Part shown: positions 32,160 through 40,971 of the stretch, piece by piece
Layout: every line of letters begins with the position of its first letter
Numbering within the stretch: the stretch's first letter is position 1
NCBI RefSeq assembly: GCF_001423495.1
Contig: NZ_LMOG01000019.1
Span: 279,882 to 343,881, forward strand
Direction of reading: 5' to 3'
Length of the DNA: 64,000 nt
Origin: Xanthomonas sp. Leaf131
GTDB lineage: Bacteria; Pseudomonadota; Gammaproteobacteria; Xanthomonadales; Xanthomonadaceae
The notes under the pieces: model-generated
What the model was told of the DNA's origin: nothing
Database searches by the model: none
The model's input: the letters and a program-made list of their open reading frames with translations, nothing else
Position numbers and translations under genes: made by a program

Positions 32160-32738
32160 CTAGCCCAACCGGCTAGCCACAAAATCCCAATTGAGCAGCT
32201 TCCAGAACGCGTCCAGGTACTGCGCGCGGTCCTGCTGGTAATCCAGGTAGTACGCATGCTCCCAGATGTCACAGGCGAGCAGCGGCGTGTCCGGCCCGGT
32301 GAGCGGGGTCGAAGCATTCGGCGTGGCAACGACCGCCAGCGCGCCGTCCGGGCGCTGTACCAGCCACACCCAGCCCGAGCCGAAGGTGCTCAGGGCGACC
32401 CGATTGAATTCCAGTTTGAAATGCACGAAGTCGCCAAACGACTTCGCAATGCTGTCGGCCAGCCGGCCCAGCGGCTCGCCGCCGCCGCGCGGGCGCAGGC
32501 ATTGCCAGTAGAAATTGTGGTTCCACACTTGTGCGGCCAGATGGAACAGCGTGCCTTGCGCCCGCGCGATGATCTCTTCCAGCGTCAGCTCTGCGAACTC
32601 GCTGCCTTCGATGCGCGCATTGAGCCGTTCGACCTCGCTGCGGTGACAGACGCCGTGGTGCGCCTCCAATGTTGCGGATGAGAGATGTGGCTCCAGAGCG
32701 GCGCGGGAGTAGGGTAGTGCAAGGTGTTCGATCGGCAT
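32160..32738 (-). CDS. Fe/Mn-type superoxide dismutase, variant active-site pocket
   Basis: 192 residues, close in layout to iron SodB. Metal ligands are all present: His27, the His in AAQVWNHNFYW (about residue 74), and Asp/His in DIWEHAYYLDY. The Gln that marks the iron type is present in AAQVWNH. Two normally conserved outer-sphere positions are changed: the gateway tyrosine (Tyr34 in usual numbering) is Glu35 here, and the nearby His30-equivalent is Cys31, judged by an ungapped comparison with Escherichia SodB from memory. Activity may therefore differ. The gene is divergent from grxD. I give no symbol because Xanthomonas usually relies on another SOD. Confidence 0.88.
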   Translation of the reverse strand: MPIEHLALPYSRAALEPHLSSATLEAHHGVCHRSEVERLNARIEGSEFAELTLEEIIARAQGTLFHLAAQVWNHNFYWQCLRPRGGGEPLGRLADSIAKSFGDFVHFKLEFNRVALSTFGSGWVWLVQRPDGALAVVATPNASTPLTGPDTPLLACDIWEHAYYLDYQQDRAQYLDAFWKLLNWDFVASRLG

Positions 32739-32859
32739 GATGGCAAGGGCAGCGAAGGGAGTGCGGCGACAGGTCGCGCTGAAGGCTTACAATGCGCGCC
32801 TTTGCGGAAGTCTATCCGACCCGGCGGTCGGGCCTGCCGCTCCCAGTCAGGAGAGTCCA

Positions 32860-33180
32860 ATGCCGGTGATGGAACGGATCCAGGCCGAAGTCGAACAACA
32901 CCCGATCGTGTTGTTCATGAAAGGCACCCCGCAATTCCCGATGTGCGAGTTTTCCAGTCGCGCGGTGCAGGCGTTGGTCGCCGCCGGTGCCGACCAACTA
33001 CGCACGGTCAACGTGCTGGAAGAACCCGAAGTACGCGCGAATCTGCCGCGCTATTCGAACTGGCCGACTTTCCCGCAATTGTTTATTCATGGCGAGCTGA
33101 TCGGTGGTTGCGACATCACGCTGGAATTGTTCGAAGCCGGCGAGCTCAAGCGCATCGTCACCGAGGCCTACCAACCGTGA
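32860..33180 (+). CDS. grxD: Monothiol glutaredoxin, Grx4/GrxD type
   Basis: 106 residues. Such glutaredoxins carry 2Fe-2S clusters with glutathione and deliver them. ATG 32860 follows a CAGGAGAG ribosome site. VLFMKGTPQFP precedes the active site, and WPTFPQLFIHGELIGGCDI is the glutathione-binding stretch. The active-site motif, normally CGFS, reads CEFS (Cys29-Glu30-Phe31-Ser32). The stop overlaps the GTG of the SDR gene, giving a three-gene overlapping unit with it and the MarC gene. A TACAAT box lies at 32788-32793. Confidence 0.93.
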   Translation: MPVMERIQAEVEQHPIVLFMKGTPQFPMCEFSSRAVQALVAAGADQLRTVNVLEEPEVRANLPRYSNWPTFPQLFIHGELIGGCDITLELFEAGELKRIVTEAYQP

Positions 33181-33920
33181 GTGCGGCGCAGGCCCAGCCT
33201 GATCTGGCTGCATTGGCCGGGCGGGTGGTGCTGATCACCGGTGCCGCCGGTGGCCTGGGCGCTGCCGCTGCACAGGCCTGCGCATCTGCCGGTGCGACCG
33301 TGGTGCTGCTCGGTCGCAAGTTGCGTCCGCTGGAGCGCGTTTACGATACGGTTGCCAAGCTAGGTCCGGAGCCGTTGCTGTATCCGCTGGATCTGGCCGG
33401 TGCCACGCCGGACGATTACGCCGCACTTGCGCAACGTCTGCAATCCGAACTTGGTGGTTTGCATGGCCTGCTGCACTGCGCTGCCGACTTCGCCGGCTTG
33501 ACCCCAGCAGAGCTCGCGGCGCCTGCCGACTTCGCACGCAACCTGCATATCAACCTTACCGCGCGCGCGTGGTTGACCCAGGCCTGCCTGCCGCTGTTGC
33601 GGCAGCAGGATGACGCTGCGGTGGTGTTTGTCGTAGATGATCCAGCGCGGGTTGGCCAGGCTTATTGGGGCGCTTACGGTGCCGCCCAGCATGCGCAGCG
33701 TGGCTTGCTTGCCAGTCTGCATCACGAAACTGCCGCAGGCCCGGTGCGCATTAGTGGCCTGCAGCCCGGACCGATGCGTACCGCGTTACGCGCACGCGCT
33801 TTCACGCATCAGGAAGACAGCGCCGCGGTCGACCCCGCACGCTACGCGCCCGCCTGCGTCAGCTTGTTGTCCATGGCCGGTGGCACGCACCGCGGTGCGA
33901 TCTGGAGTCCTTCGGCATGA
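33177..33920 (+). CDS. SDR-family protein (YciK-like) lacking catalytic Ser and Lys
   Basis: 247 residues, GTG start overlapping the grxD stop. The Rossmann motif TGAAGGLG (21-28) is present and the layout resembles YciK (LTQACLPLL, WGAY), but the usual YxxxK is Tyr167-Gly-Ala-Ala-Gln171. The position of the catalytic Ser reads Val-Asp-Asp (152-155 region), and NNAG is replaced by HCAA. So the Ser-Tyr-Lys triad is reduced to Tyr alone. It may bind nucleotide without catalysis. The reading frame is intact and shows normal codon use, so I do not call it a pseudogene. Confidence 0.85.
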   Translation: MSAAQAQPDLAALAGRVVLITGAAGGLGAAAAQACASAGATVVLLGRKLRPLERVYDTVAKLGPEPLLYPLDLAGATPDDYAALAQRLQSELGGLHGLLHCAADFAGLTPAELAAPADFARNLHINLTARAWLTQACLPLLRQQDDAAVVFVVDDPARVGQAYWGAYGAAQHAQRGLLASLHHETAAGPVRISGLQPGPMRTALRARAFTHQEDSAAVDPARYAPACVSLLSMAGGTHRGAIWSPSA

Positions 33921-34516
33921 CCATTCTTTCGGCGGCGCTGCTGCTGTTCCTGATCCTCGACCCGCTGGGCAACATCCCGGTGTTCCTCAGCGTGCTCAAG
34001 CCGCTGCCGCCGAAGCGCCAGCGCTTCGTGCTCGCGCGCGAATTGCTGATCGCCTTGTTCGTGCTGATGGCATTTTTGTGGGGCGGCAAGTACGCGCTGG
34101 AGTTGATGCACTTGCGCCAGGAGTCGGTGGCAATCGCCGGCGGCATCGTGCTGTTTCTGATCGGTATCCGCATGATCTTCCCGCGCCCGGAAGGCCTGAT
34201 GGGCGAGATCCCCGACGGCGAGCCCTTCATCGTGCCGCTGGCCATCCCGCTGGTGGCCGGCCCGTCCGGCATGGCCGCGGTGATGCTGATGGGCAGCAAC
34301 GAACCGACCCGGTTATGGGATTGGAGCCTGGCGCTGATGATTGCCTGGATCGGTGCATCCACCATCCTGGCCTCGGCCACGCTGTTATACAAACTGCTCG
34401 GTCATCGCGCGCTGACCGCGATCGAACGCCTGATGGGCATGTTGCTGGTGGCCATTTCGGTGCAGATGTTCCTGGATGGGTTGGGGACCTATTTTAAGTT
34501 GCCGGTGTCGATTTAA
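33917..34516 (+). CDS. MarC-family integral membrane protein (YhgN-like)
   Basis: 199 residues with six predicted membrane helices. The family signature LDPLGNIPVFLS is at the N-terminus; AIAGGIVLFLIGIRMIFP and the PLAIPLVAGPSGMAAVML repeat follow in the second half. Substrate is unknown; the family is no longer thought to be a multiple-antibiotic pump. ATG 33917 overlaps the SDR stop by 4 bp. Confidence 0.93.
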   Translation: MTILSAALLLFLILDPLGNIPVFLSVLKPLPPKRQRFVLARELLIALFVLMAFLWGGKYALELMHLRQESVAIAGGIVLFLIGIRMIFPRPEGLMGEIPDGEPFIVPLAIPLVAGPSGMAAVMLMGSNEPTRLWDWSLALMIAWIGASTILASATLLYKLLGHRALTAIERLMGMLLVAISVQMFLDGLGTYFKLPVSI

Positions 34517-35076
34517 GGCGAGCTAGGCCAGGGCAGGGCGGCTGTCACAGGTGGATAAAACGGGTTGCGGTGCCTGGCTGACTTGGCCCGGAATGCGATC
34601 GAGCCCAACCATTCCTGTTGTCTGATGCGCAAGCTGCGAACAGCTCGATCTGTGACGTCGCTCGTTTGGCTTGGCTCCGACTAGGGCGGGAGCGAAGAGC
34701 GGTGCGTACTCCTGCGGAGTGAATGCATCCGCATGGCGGGTGGCCTCACGTCACAGTCGATTGGCACGGCAGCTTTCATTCGGCATTTCAGAGGTTGAAC
34801 CAGGCGCTCGTTTCATCCGGGACCCACGTCTCGCTCACTCTGCGACTTTGCACAATATGGCGTTTGCGCCTTCACATGCGAAGTTCATGTTGCACTGCGC
34901 GAAGTTTGTCACGCCGCCGTCACAATCAGGCCTTAGCGTGTTAATCTGTTGTTAACCGTTGCGGCAGCAACCAGCCGCGCGGCAAGGGACCCCAGATCAT
35001 CGGCAGCCCACCCCCGGGAACGGTTGGGCTGACTGCGCCTTTTTGTCACTGCCCAACCTGTATCGAGGCTACCGAA
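34517..35076. other. Gene-free interval of 560 bp upstream of the Oar-like receptor
   Basis: Short open frames here (for example 34671-34955) have no ribosome site or recognisable protein and different frames compete, so I do not call a gene. Near 34940-34956 there are two GTTAA-type repeats 11 bp apart (GTTAAT, then GTTAAC), and an A/T-rich patch precedes the receptor. This probably holds the receptor promoter and a long leader. I see no clear -35/-10 pair. Confidence 0.5.
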
Positions 35077-38000
35077 ATGACCCACCCCCGCTGTCTTCGC
35101 ATGTCCAAGCTGACGCTTGGCCTTGTTGCCGCACTTGCTGCTGCCCCCGTATTTGCCCAGAGCACCTCCGCCGGCGTCGCCGGTGTGGTCACCAGCAGCG
35201 CCGGTCAGCCGGTGCCGAATGCCGAAGTGACGATCACCCACGTCGAGTCAGGCACCGTCAGCCGCGCCACCACCGATGCCAGCGGACGCTACAACGCGCG
35301 CGGCCTGCGTGTGGGCGGGCCGTACACCATCACTATCGCCGCTTCCGGCGCGGGCAACACCACGCGCGAAGGCGTGTACTTGAACCTGGACAAGGTCAAT
35401 CAGGTCGATGCCGCCCTGGGCGGAGATCTGGCCACGCTGGGTACCGTGCAGGCGATCGCCGGCAACTACGGTTCGGCGATCTTCAGCGCCAACAAGATGG
35501 GCACCGGCACCAACGTGACCCGCGAAGAAATCGAGTCGCTGCCGTCGATCAACCGCAACCTGCAGGACTATGTGCGTCTGGATCCGCGCGTCGCGCAGAC
35601 CGACAAGGCGCGCAACGAAATCTCCATCGCCGGCCAGAACCCGCGTTACAACGCGATCCGCGTTGACGGCATCAGCACCAACGACGCCTTCGGCCTGGAA
35701 TCCAACAGCTTGCCGACTCCGCGCCAGCCGTTCTCGATGGACGTCATTGACGAAATCTCGGTGGACGTGGCCAATTACGACGTGGCAATCACCGGTGGCA
35801 CCGGCGGCGTCATCAATGCAGTGACCAAGTCGGGTACCAACGAATTTCATGGTTCGGTCTATGGCACCTATCGTGAAAACGACTGGTCCGGCAAGAACCA
35901 AAACGGCATCCGCCCTCAGTTGTTCGACAACGAAGCCACTTATGGCCTGACGCTCGGTGGTCCGATCGTCAAGGACAAATTGTTCTTCTTCGCCAACTAC
36001 GAAAAGTACAAGGGTAAGGGCGTTTTTACCGGTGCATCCGGTTACGGTCCGACCGGTTCGGGCGCCAGCAACATCGTAGGCGTAAGTCAGGCGCAGGTTG
36101 ACGAAATTGTCGACATTTCTCGGAATGTCTACGGCTTCGATCCGGGCACGTTGGCGCTGCCGGCACTTGATTCCGAGTCGGAAGAAAAGGGTATCAAGAT
36201 CGACTGGAACATCAGTGACAAGCATCGCGCCTCGTTCCGCTATGGCAAATCCGAGCAGGAAACAGCAAACCTCAACGGGTTCAGTGCCACTGCTCTGTCG
36301 CTGAATTCTTACCATTACACCCGCAATTTCGAACTTGAGACCTACACCGCCCAGTTGTTCAGCGACTGGACCGAGAAGTTCTCAACGGAAGCCAAGGTGT
36401 CCTATCGCGACTATTCTGCAGTGCGTGACGCTGCCTCACAGCTGCCGGCGGTCGGTGTCCGCATCGGCAACAATTTCGTCAACTTTGGTACCGAGCAGAG
36501 TACGCAGGCCAATGCACTGCGGACTGAGACGTGGAATGCGTTCTTTGCCGCCAATTTGTACCTGGATGACCACACTCTGAAATTCGGTGGCGACTACGAA
36601 GATAACGACATCTTCAATCTGTTCGCGCAGCGCGTGTTTGGTTCGTATACCTTCAATTCGATTGCTGATTACCGCAACAATCGTCCGGCCAACTATCGCT
36701 ATTCGCAGTCGAACAGCGGAAATATTGACGATATCGCCGCGCAGTGGGGCATGAAGAATGTCGGTGTGTTCCTGCAGGACACGTGGGCTGTCAACAGCAA
36801 CCTGACCCTGACTTTCGGCGTGCGGTATGACGAGCCGATGGTCAAGAACAAGCCGCAGTACAACGCGGCTGCTTCGACGACATTCGGGGTGCGTAACGAC
36901 GAAACTATCGATGGCAATGGCCTGCTGCAGCCGCGCTTTGGCTTCAATTACACCTTCGATGCAGACCGTCCTACGCAGCTGCGTGGTGGTGTTGGCCTGT
37001 TTCAGGGTGCCGCAGCGTCCGTCTGGTTGTCCAACCCGTATTCGAATACCGGTCTCGCTTACACCGATTACAACTTCTCGAGCGTAAATCTGGTCAACAG
37101 CAACGGTATTGCGTTTACGCCGGACATTAACAATCAGCCGCGCGGTAACGGGACATTGAACGGGGCTACCCAGTCCGTCGACTTTGTCGATAAGGATCTG
37201 GGGCAGCCTGCAGTGTGGAAGGCGAATCTTGCGTTCGACACCGAATTGCCGTGGTATGGAGTGGTGGCGTCGGTCGAAGGTGTCGTTACCAAGGTCAAAG
37301 AGGCGCTTTACTATCAGCAGCTGAATCTGAGCCAGACAGGACCAACTGTGGTCGGTCAGGATGGCCGTCAGATCTACTGGAATCAGGCTGGGCTGAATCC
37401 CGCCAACTGGAATGTCAACGGTACTCAGCCGACTGGTGTGTCGGTTGATCCGCGTGGCAATCGTTTCCGCGGCTACAATGATGCGATCATCGCTCGCTCC
37501 ACCAGCAAAGGCGGTAGCCAGAGTCTGACAGTGGGATTGAATAAGCCGTTCAACGATAGCGATTGGTCGTGGAGCTTGGCTTACACCTTCGCCAATGCCG
37601 ATGAAGTGAGTGGTCTGACCAGCTCGACTTCTGGTTCGCAGCTTGGCAATACGGCTGTGTTTCAGGCCAATGAAGAAGTGAATGCAACCTCTGCTTACGA
37701 GATCCGCAACAGCTTCCTTGGAACGCTGCAGTGGAAGCACAACTTCTTCGGCGATTTCGCCACCAAGGTCGGCTTGATCTACCAAGGCCGTAGTGGTCGT
37801 CCGTACAGCTACACGTTCGATAACGATGCAAACGGCGACAGCCGTTTGAATGATCTGCTGTACATCCCCGCCGGCCCTGGCGATGTTCGCTTCGGCTCGG
37901 CGGCGGAAGAAGCTGCATTCTGGAATTTCGTCAACAACGATCAATACCTGTCGTCCCATAAGGGGCAGGTTGCTCAGCGCAATGCGGTGCGTAATTCGTG

Positions 38001-38292
38001 GGTCAACCAGTTCGATTTGCACATCGAGCAGGAGCTGCCGGGCTTCTTCGACGGCAACAAGGCTCAGATCTGGCTTGACGTAATGAACGTCGGCAACATT
38101 CTCAACAAGAAATGGGGGCGTGTGGAGGAGTACGCGTTCCCGAGTATGCGTGGTGTGGTCGAGTACGGCGGTATCGACGCCGCGACCGGCAAGTACGTTT
38201 ACCGCTTCAATACGCCCGATCCCTCCACCATCTACGACGACAAGGGCATCTCCCGCTGGGCCCTGCAGCTTGGCTTCCGCTACCAGTTCTAA
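35077..38292 (+). CDS. Oar-like TonB-dependent outer-membrane receptor with N-terminal carboxypeptidase-regulatory domain
   Basis: 1071 residues. The signal peptide ends near AAPVFAQS (about residue 27). Residues about 30-115 form a carboxypeptidase-regulatory-like beta domain (GVAGVVTSSAGQPVPNAEV...GTVSRATTDASGRYNARGLRVG). A plug follows (ITREEIESLP-like TREEIESLPSINRNLQDYV, then ISIAGQNPRYNAIRVDG and VITKSGTNEFHGS-type VTKSGTNEFHGSV), then a long beta-barrel ending in WALQLGFRYQF with the C-terminal Phe that guides barrel insertion. Xanthomonas carries many such receptors; the ligand is unknown. A terminator follows directly, so it is transcribed alone. Confidence 0.92.
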   Translation: MTHPRCLRMSKLTLGLVAALAAAPVFAQSTSAGVAGVVTSSAGQPVPNAEVTITHVESGTVSRATTDASGRYNARGLRVGGPYTITIAASGAGNTTREGVYLNLDKVNQVDAALGGDLATLGTVQAIAGNYGSAIFSANKMGTGTNVTREEIESLPSINRNLQDYVRLDPRVAQTDKARNEISIAGQNPRYNAIRVDGISTNDAFGLESNSLPTPRQPFSMDVIDEISVDVANYDVAITGGTGGVINAVTKSGTNEFHGSVYGTYRENDWSGKNQNGIRPQLFDNEATYGLTLGGPIVKDKLFFFANYEKYKGKGVFTGASGYGPTGSGASNIVGVSQAQVDEIVDISRNVYGFDPGTLALPALDSESEEKGIKIDWNISDKHRASFRYGKSEQETANLNGFSATALSLNSYHYTRNFELETYTAQLFSDWTEKFSTEAKVSYRDYSAVRDAASQLPAVGVRIGNNFVNFGTEQSTQANALRTETWNAFFAANLYLDDHTLKFGGDYEDNDIFNLFAQRVFGSYTFNSIADYRNNRPANYRYSQSNSGNIDDIAAQWGMKNVGVFLQDTWAVNSNLTLTFGVRYDEPMVKNKPQYNAAASTTFGVRNDETIDGNGLLQPRFGFNYTFDADRPTQLRGGVGLFQGAAASVWLSNPYSNTGLAYTDYNFSSVNLVNSNGIAFTPDINNQPRGNGTLNGATQSVDFVDKDLGQPAVWKANLAFDTELPWYGVVASVEGVVTKVKEALYYQQLNLSQTGPTVVGQDGRQIYWNQAGLNPANWNVNGTQPTGVSVDPRGNRFRGYNDAIIARSTSKGGSQSLTVGLNKPFNDSDWSWSLAYTFANADEVSGLTSSTSGSQLGNTAVFQANEEVNATSAYEIRNSFLGTLQWKHNFFGDFATKVGLIYQGRSGRPYSYTFDNDANGDSRLNDLLYIPAGPGDVRFGSAAEEAAFWNFVNNDQYLSSHKGQVAQRNAVRNSWVNQFDLHIEQELPGFFDGNKAQIWLDVMNVGNILNKKWGRVEEYAFPSMRGVVEYGGIDAATGKYVYRFNTPDPSTIYDDKGISRWALQLGFRYQF

Positions 38293-38317
38293 TCTGGCTA
38301 GCGTGGCGAATGTTGAA

Positions 38318-38349
38318 AAAACGGCCGGGTCTTCCCGGCCGTTTTCTTT
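38318..38349 (+). terminator. Intrinsic terminator after the Oar-like receptor
   Basis: AAAACGGCCGGG pairs with CCCGGCCGTTTT across a TCTT loop, followed by CTTTT. The A-run on the 5' side makes it potentially bidirectional. Confidence 0.85.
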
Positions 38350-38397
38350 TGTGCGGGTGAGTACGCTAAAGTTCCTGAGATACGACAGGAGCAAGCT

Positions 38398-39783
38398 ATG
38401 GAACTCAGCAGTACGGCAGCACGGGCGCTGCCGGTGGTGGATGCGCGGATCTACCCACGTGGTGGTCTGGATGTATTGTCCAAGGCTGAAGTGGCGCGGT
38501 TGCGCGATGCTTCCGGCGGCGGCATGCACGAGCTGTTGCGCCGTTGCGCGCTGGCGGTGCTGACCAGCGGCAGCGCTTCGGACGACCCGCGCGCCGCGCG
38601 CGATCTGTATCCGGATTTTGATATCCAGGTGAACCAACAGGATCGCGGCATCCGCATCGATCTGAGCAATGCGCCGGCGATGGCGTTTGTCGATGGCGAG
38701 ATCATCCGAGGTGTGGCTGAGCTGCTGTTCGCCGTTGTCCGTGATCTCGCCTACATGGCGATCGAACTCGAGGCGCAGCGCGCTGATCTGGATACCAGCG
38801 AGGGCATCACCAACGCTGTGTTCGGCCAGTTGCGCAACGCGCGCATCCTGCAGCCGTCCGACCCGAATCTGGTCGTGTGCTGGGGTGGCCATTCCATCTC
38901 GCGCGACGAATACCTCTATACCAAGCAGGTGGGCTACGAGCTCGGCCTGCGCGGTCTGGACATCTGCACCGGCTGCGGCCCGGGCGCAATGAAGGGCCCG
39001 ATGAAGGGCGCCACCATCGCCCACGCCAAGCAGCGCAAGCACCACACCCGATACATCGGCGTCACCGAGCCAGGCATCATCGCCGCCGAATCGCCAAATC
39101 CGATCGTCAACCACCTGGTGATCATGCCGGACATCGAGAAGCGCCTGGAGGCCTTCGTCCGGATTGGTCACGGCATCCTGGTGTTTCCGGGCGGCGTCGG
39201 CACCGCAGAGGAAATCCTCTACCTACTCGGCATTTTGCTGCGCGAAGAGAACGCCGACCTGCCGTTCCCGTTGATCCTGACCGGCCCGACCATTGCCGCG
39301 CCGTATTTCGAGCAGATCGATCGATTCATCCGGCTCACCCTGGGCGAAGCTGTCGCGTCTCGCTACGAGATCATCGTCGGCGACCCCGTCGCCGTGGCAC
39401 GTCGCATGGCCGAAGGCATCCATGAGGTGCGCGCCCACCGCAAGGACCAGAAGGACTCGTACTACTTCAACTGGTCGGTGCACATCCCGCTCGAGTACCA
39501 GCAGCCGTTCGAACCCAGCCACGAGGCCATGGCCGCACTGGACCTGCACCACGGTCGCCCGGCTCCCGCACTGGCCGCCGACCTGCGCCGCGCCTTCTCC
39601 GGCATCGTCGCCGGCAACGTCAAGGAGGACGGCATGCGCCGCATCGAAGAGTTCGGCCCCTTCGAGATCCACGGCGACCCAGATATCATGCAGGCGCTGG
39701 ACGAGCTGCTGCGCGGGTTTGTCGAGCAGCGCCGGATGAAGATCTCGGGGGATTACCGGCCTTGTTATCGGGTGGTGACTTAG
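38398..39783 (+). CDS. ppnN: Nucleotide 5'-monophosphate nucleosidase (LOG family), PpnN
   Basis: 461 residues, near the 454 of Escherichia YgdH/PpnN. PpnN cleaves the N-glycosidic bond of purine and pyrimidine nucleoside monophosphates and is activated by (p)ppGpp. The LOG-family Rossmann core has the substrate motif PGGVGTAEEILYLLGILL, preceded by GLRGLDICTGCGPGAMKGPMKGA and TEPGIIAAESPNPIVN. The flanking N- and C-terminal domains typical of PpnN are present. An AGGAGC ribosome site precedes ATG 38398. The stop codon overlaps that of the convergent kinase gene. Confidence 0.95.
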   Translation: MELSSTAARALPVVDARIYPRGGLDVLSKAEVARLRDASGGGMHELLRRCALAVLTSGSASDDPRAARDLYPDFDIQVNQQDRGIRIDLSNAPAMAFVDGEIIRGVAELLFAVVRDLAYMAIELEAQRADLDTSEGITNAVFGQLRNARILQPSDPNLVVCWGGHSISRDEYLYTKQVGYELGLRGLDICTGCGPGAMKGPMKGATIAHAKQRKHHTRYIGVTEPGIIAAESPNPIVNHLVIMPDIEKRLEAFVRIGHGILVFPGGVGTAEEILYLLGILLREENADLPFPLILTGPTIAAPYFEQIDRFIRLTLGEAVASRYEIIVGDPVAVARRMAEGIHEVRAHRKDQKDSYYFNWSVHIPLEYQQPFEPSHEAMAALDLHHGRPAPALAADLRRAFSGIVAGNVKEDGMRRIEEFGPFEIHGDPDIMQALDELLRGFVEQRRMKISGDYRPCYRVVT

Positions 39784-40919
39784 GGGTTGTTTACTGGAAC
39801 TTCTTGTCTTTGATGGATAAAGGGCATAACGATGGTCGCCAAATGGCGGCCGTCACTAATATCGGTCTCTAACCTGCCGCCGCCATCAGTCAAACCGTCG
39901 AGACGGCTACGCACCGCGTTCAGGCCGATACGGTGGCCGATACTCGTACTAAGGGGGATGGTCGGTACATCATTCGTCACGGATATTTCGATCCGATCCT
40001 GATAAACGGCTACTTTGACGTGAACCTCGCCGCCATTGGGGGATGGCTCTACTCCATGGCGGATTGCATTCTCGGCAAGCGTTTGGATGCTCAGCGTAGG
40101 AACCTCAATATCGGGCAGTGGAGAAGGCAACTGCCACGCGATACGCAATCGGTTACCAAAACGCAATGCCTCAATCTTCAGATACCTCTCAGTCAATGCC
40201 AATTCGTCTTCAAGCTTCAGTGCTGGCGGGCCGGCAAGCGCAGCCCTGAAGAGATCTGCTAGATCCAACAGGAGTTGTTCTGCCACCTCTGGCCGCTGAT
40301 GCAGCAAGGCGATTCCGGTGTTGATTGTGTTGAACAAAAAATGTGGGTGGATCCGCGCTTGGAGGGCTTCAAGCTCTGCCTGTTTCGCACGGACGGCCAA
40401 CTGGCGCGCGTTCCAGTGATTCTGAAAAACTGCCAAGCTGAGTACGCCCATTGCCAGGGCGATGCCTGTGAATTGCAGCCAAAGTGAAGTCCAGCCACCA
40501 TTGGGAATGGGCATCACGTCGTGCATCAGGCTGTGTATCACCACGCAGATCAGTCCTGTGACCATTAAGAGCGCGGCTAGCGCGACTTGAGCGACTTGTT
40601 GTGGGCGCAGCTTGCTGAGCGGAGTCCTTATCAGGTAAAGCGCTCCCAAGGTTGGCAAGCTGATCCATTGAATGACCAGAGAGCCAAGTCCAAAGTAGAC
40701 CCAGCGGTCGCTCTCGATGCCAGGTGCGAGCGCTAGCATTGCGGCAAGCAACTCGCCCGCCACGATGACTGCTGTGATGACTGGGGCTTGCCAAAGTGCG
40801 TCCAAGGGAGCTTGTAGTGGTTTGGAGACAGGGAATTGGGTCACTGGCGGCGATGCTCTGTGAAGGAGCTGGATGGGAGGCAGGCCGCTTGGATCACTGA
40901 TGCGCCCGTTTGTCGGCAC
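39780..40919 (-). CDS. LytS/AlgZ-type membrane sensor histidine kinase
   Basis: 379 residues, resembling AlgZ (FimS). Four membrane helices (about 46-66, 75-98, 110-132, 145-165) are followed by the His_kinase domain with HPHFLFNTINT (191-201), containing the likely phospho-acceptor, and an ATP-binding region with LAENAIRHG near 280 and IGLNAVRSRLDGL. No response regulator gene is adjacent; a LytTR-type AlgR partner would be encoded elsewhere. The GTG start at 40919 is uncertain; GTG 40844 is an alternative. It is divergent from the minor-pilin operon, 52 bp away, and convergent with ppnN (4-bp overlap). Confidence 0.85.
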   Translation of the reverse strand: MPTNGRISDPSGLPPIQLLHRASPPVTQFPVSKPLQAPLDALWQAPVITAVIVAGELLAAMLALAPGIESDRWVYFGLGSLVIQWISLPTLGALYLIRTPLSKLRPQQVAQVALAALLMVTGLICVVIHSLMHDVMPIPNGGWTSLWLQFTGIALAMGVLSLAVFQNHWNARQLAVRAKQAELEALQARIHPHFLFNTINTGIALLHQRPEVAEQLLLDLADLFRAALAGPPALKLEDELALTERYLKIEALRFGNRLRIAWQLPSPLPDIEVPTLSIQTLAENAIRHGVEPSPNGGEVHVKVAVYQDRIEISVTNDVPTIPLSTSIGHRIGLNAVRSRLDGLTDGGGRLETDISDGRHLATIVMPFIHQRQEVPVNNP

Positions 40920-40971
40920 AAGCTATGGATTCTCGCTCCGTCTGGCTTAGTGTAAGCGGGTCGATTAGGGG

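Noticed and set aside
34671..34955. 94-codon open frame upstream of the Oar-like receptor
   Set aside because: No ribosome site, an overlapping frame of similar length, and unremarkable composition; more likely a leader region.
36436..39171. 911-codon reverse-strand open frame across the Oar-like receptor and ppnN
   Set aside because: It crosses a strong terminator and two well-supported genes, and has no recognisable domain.
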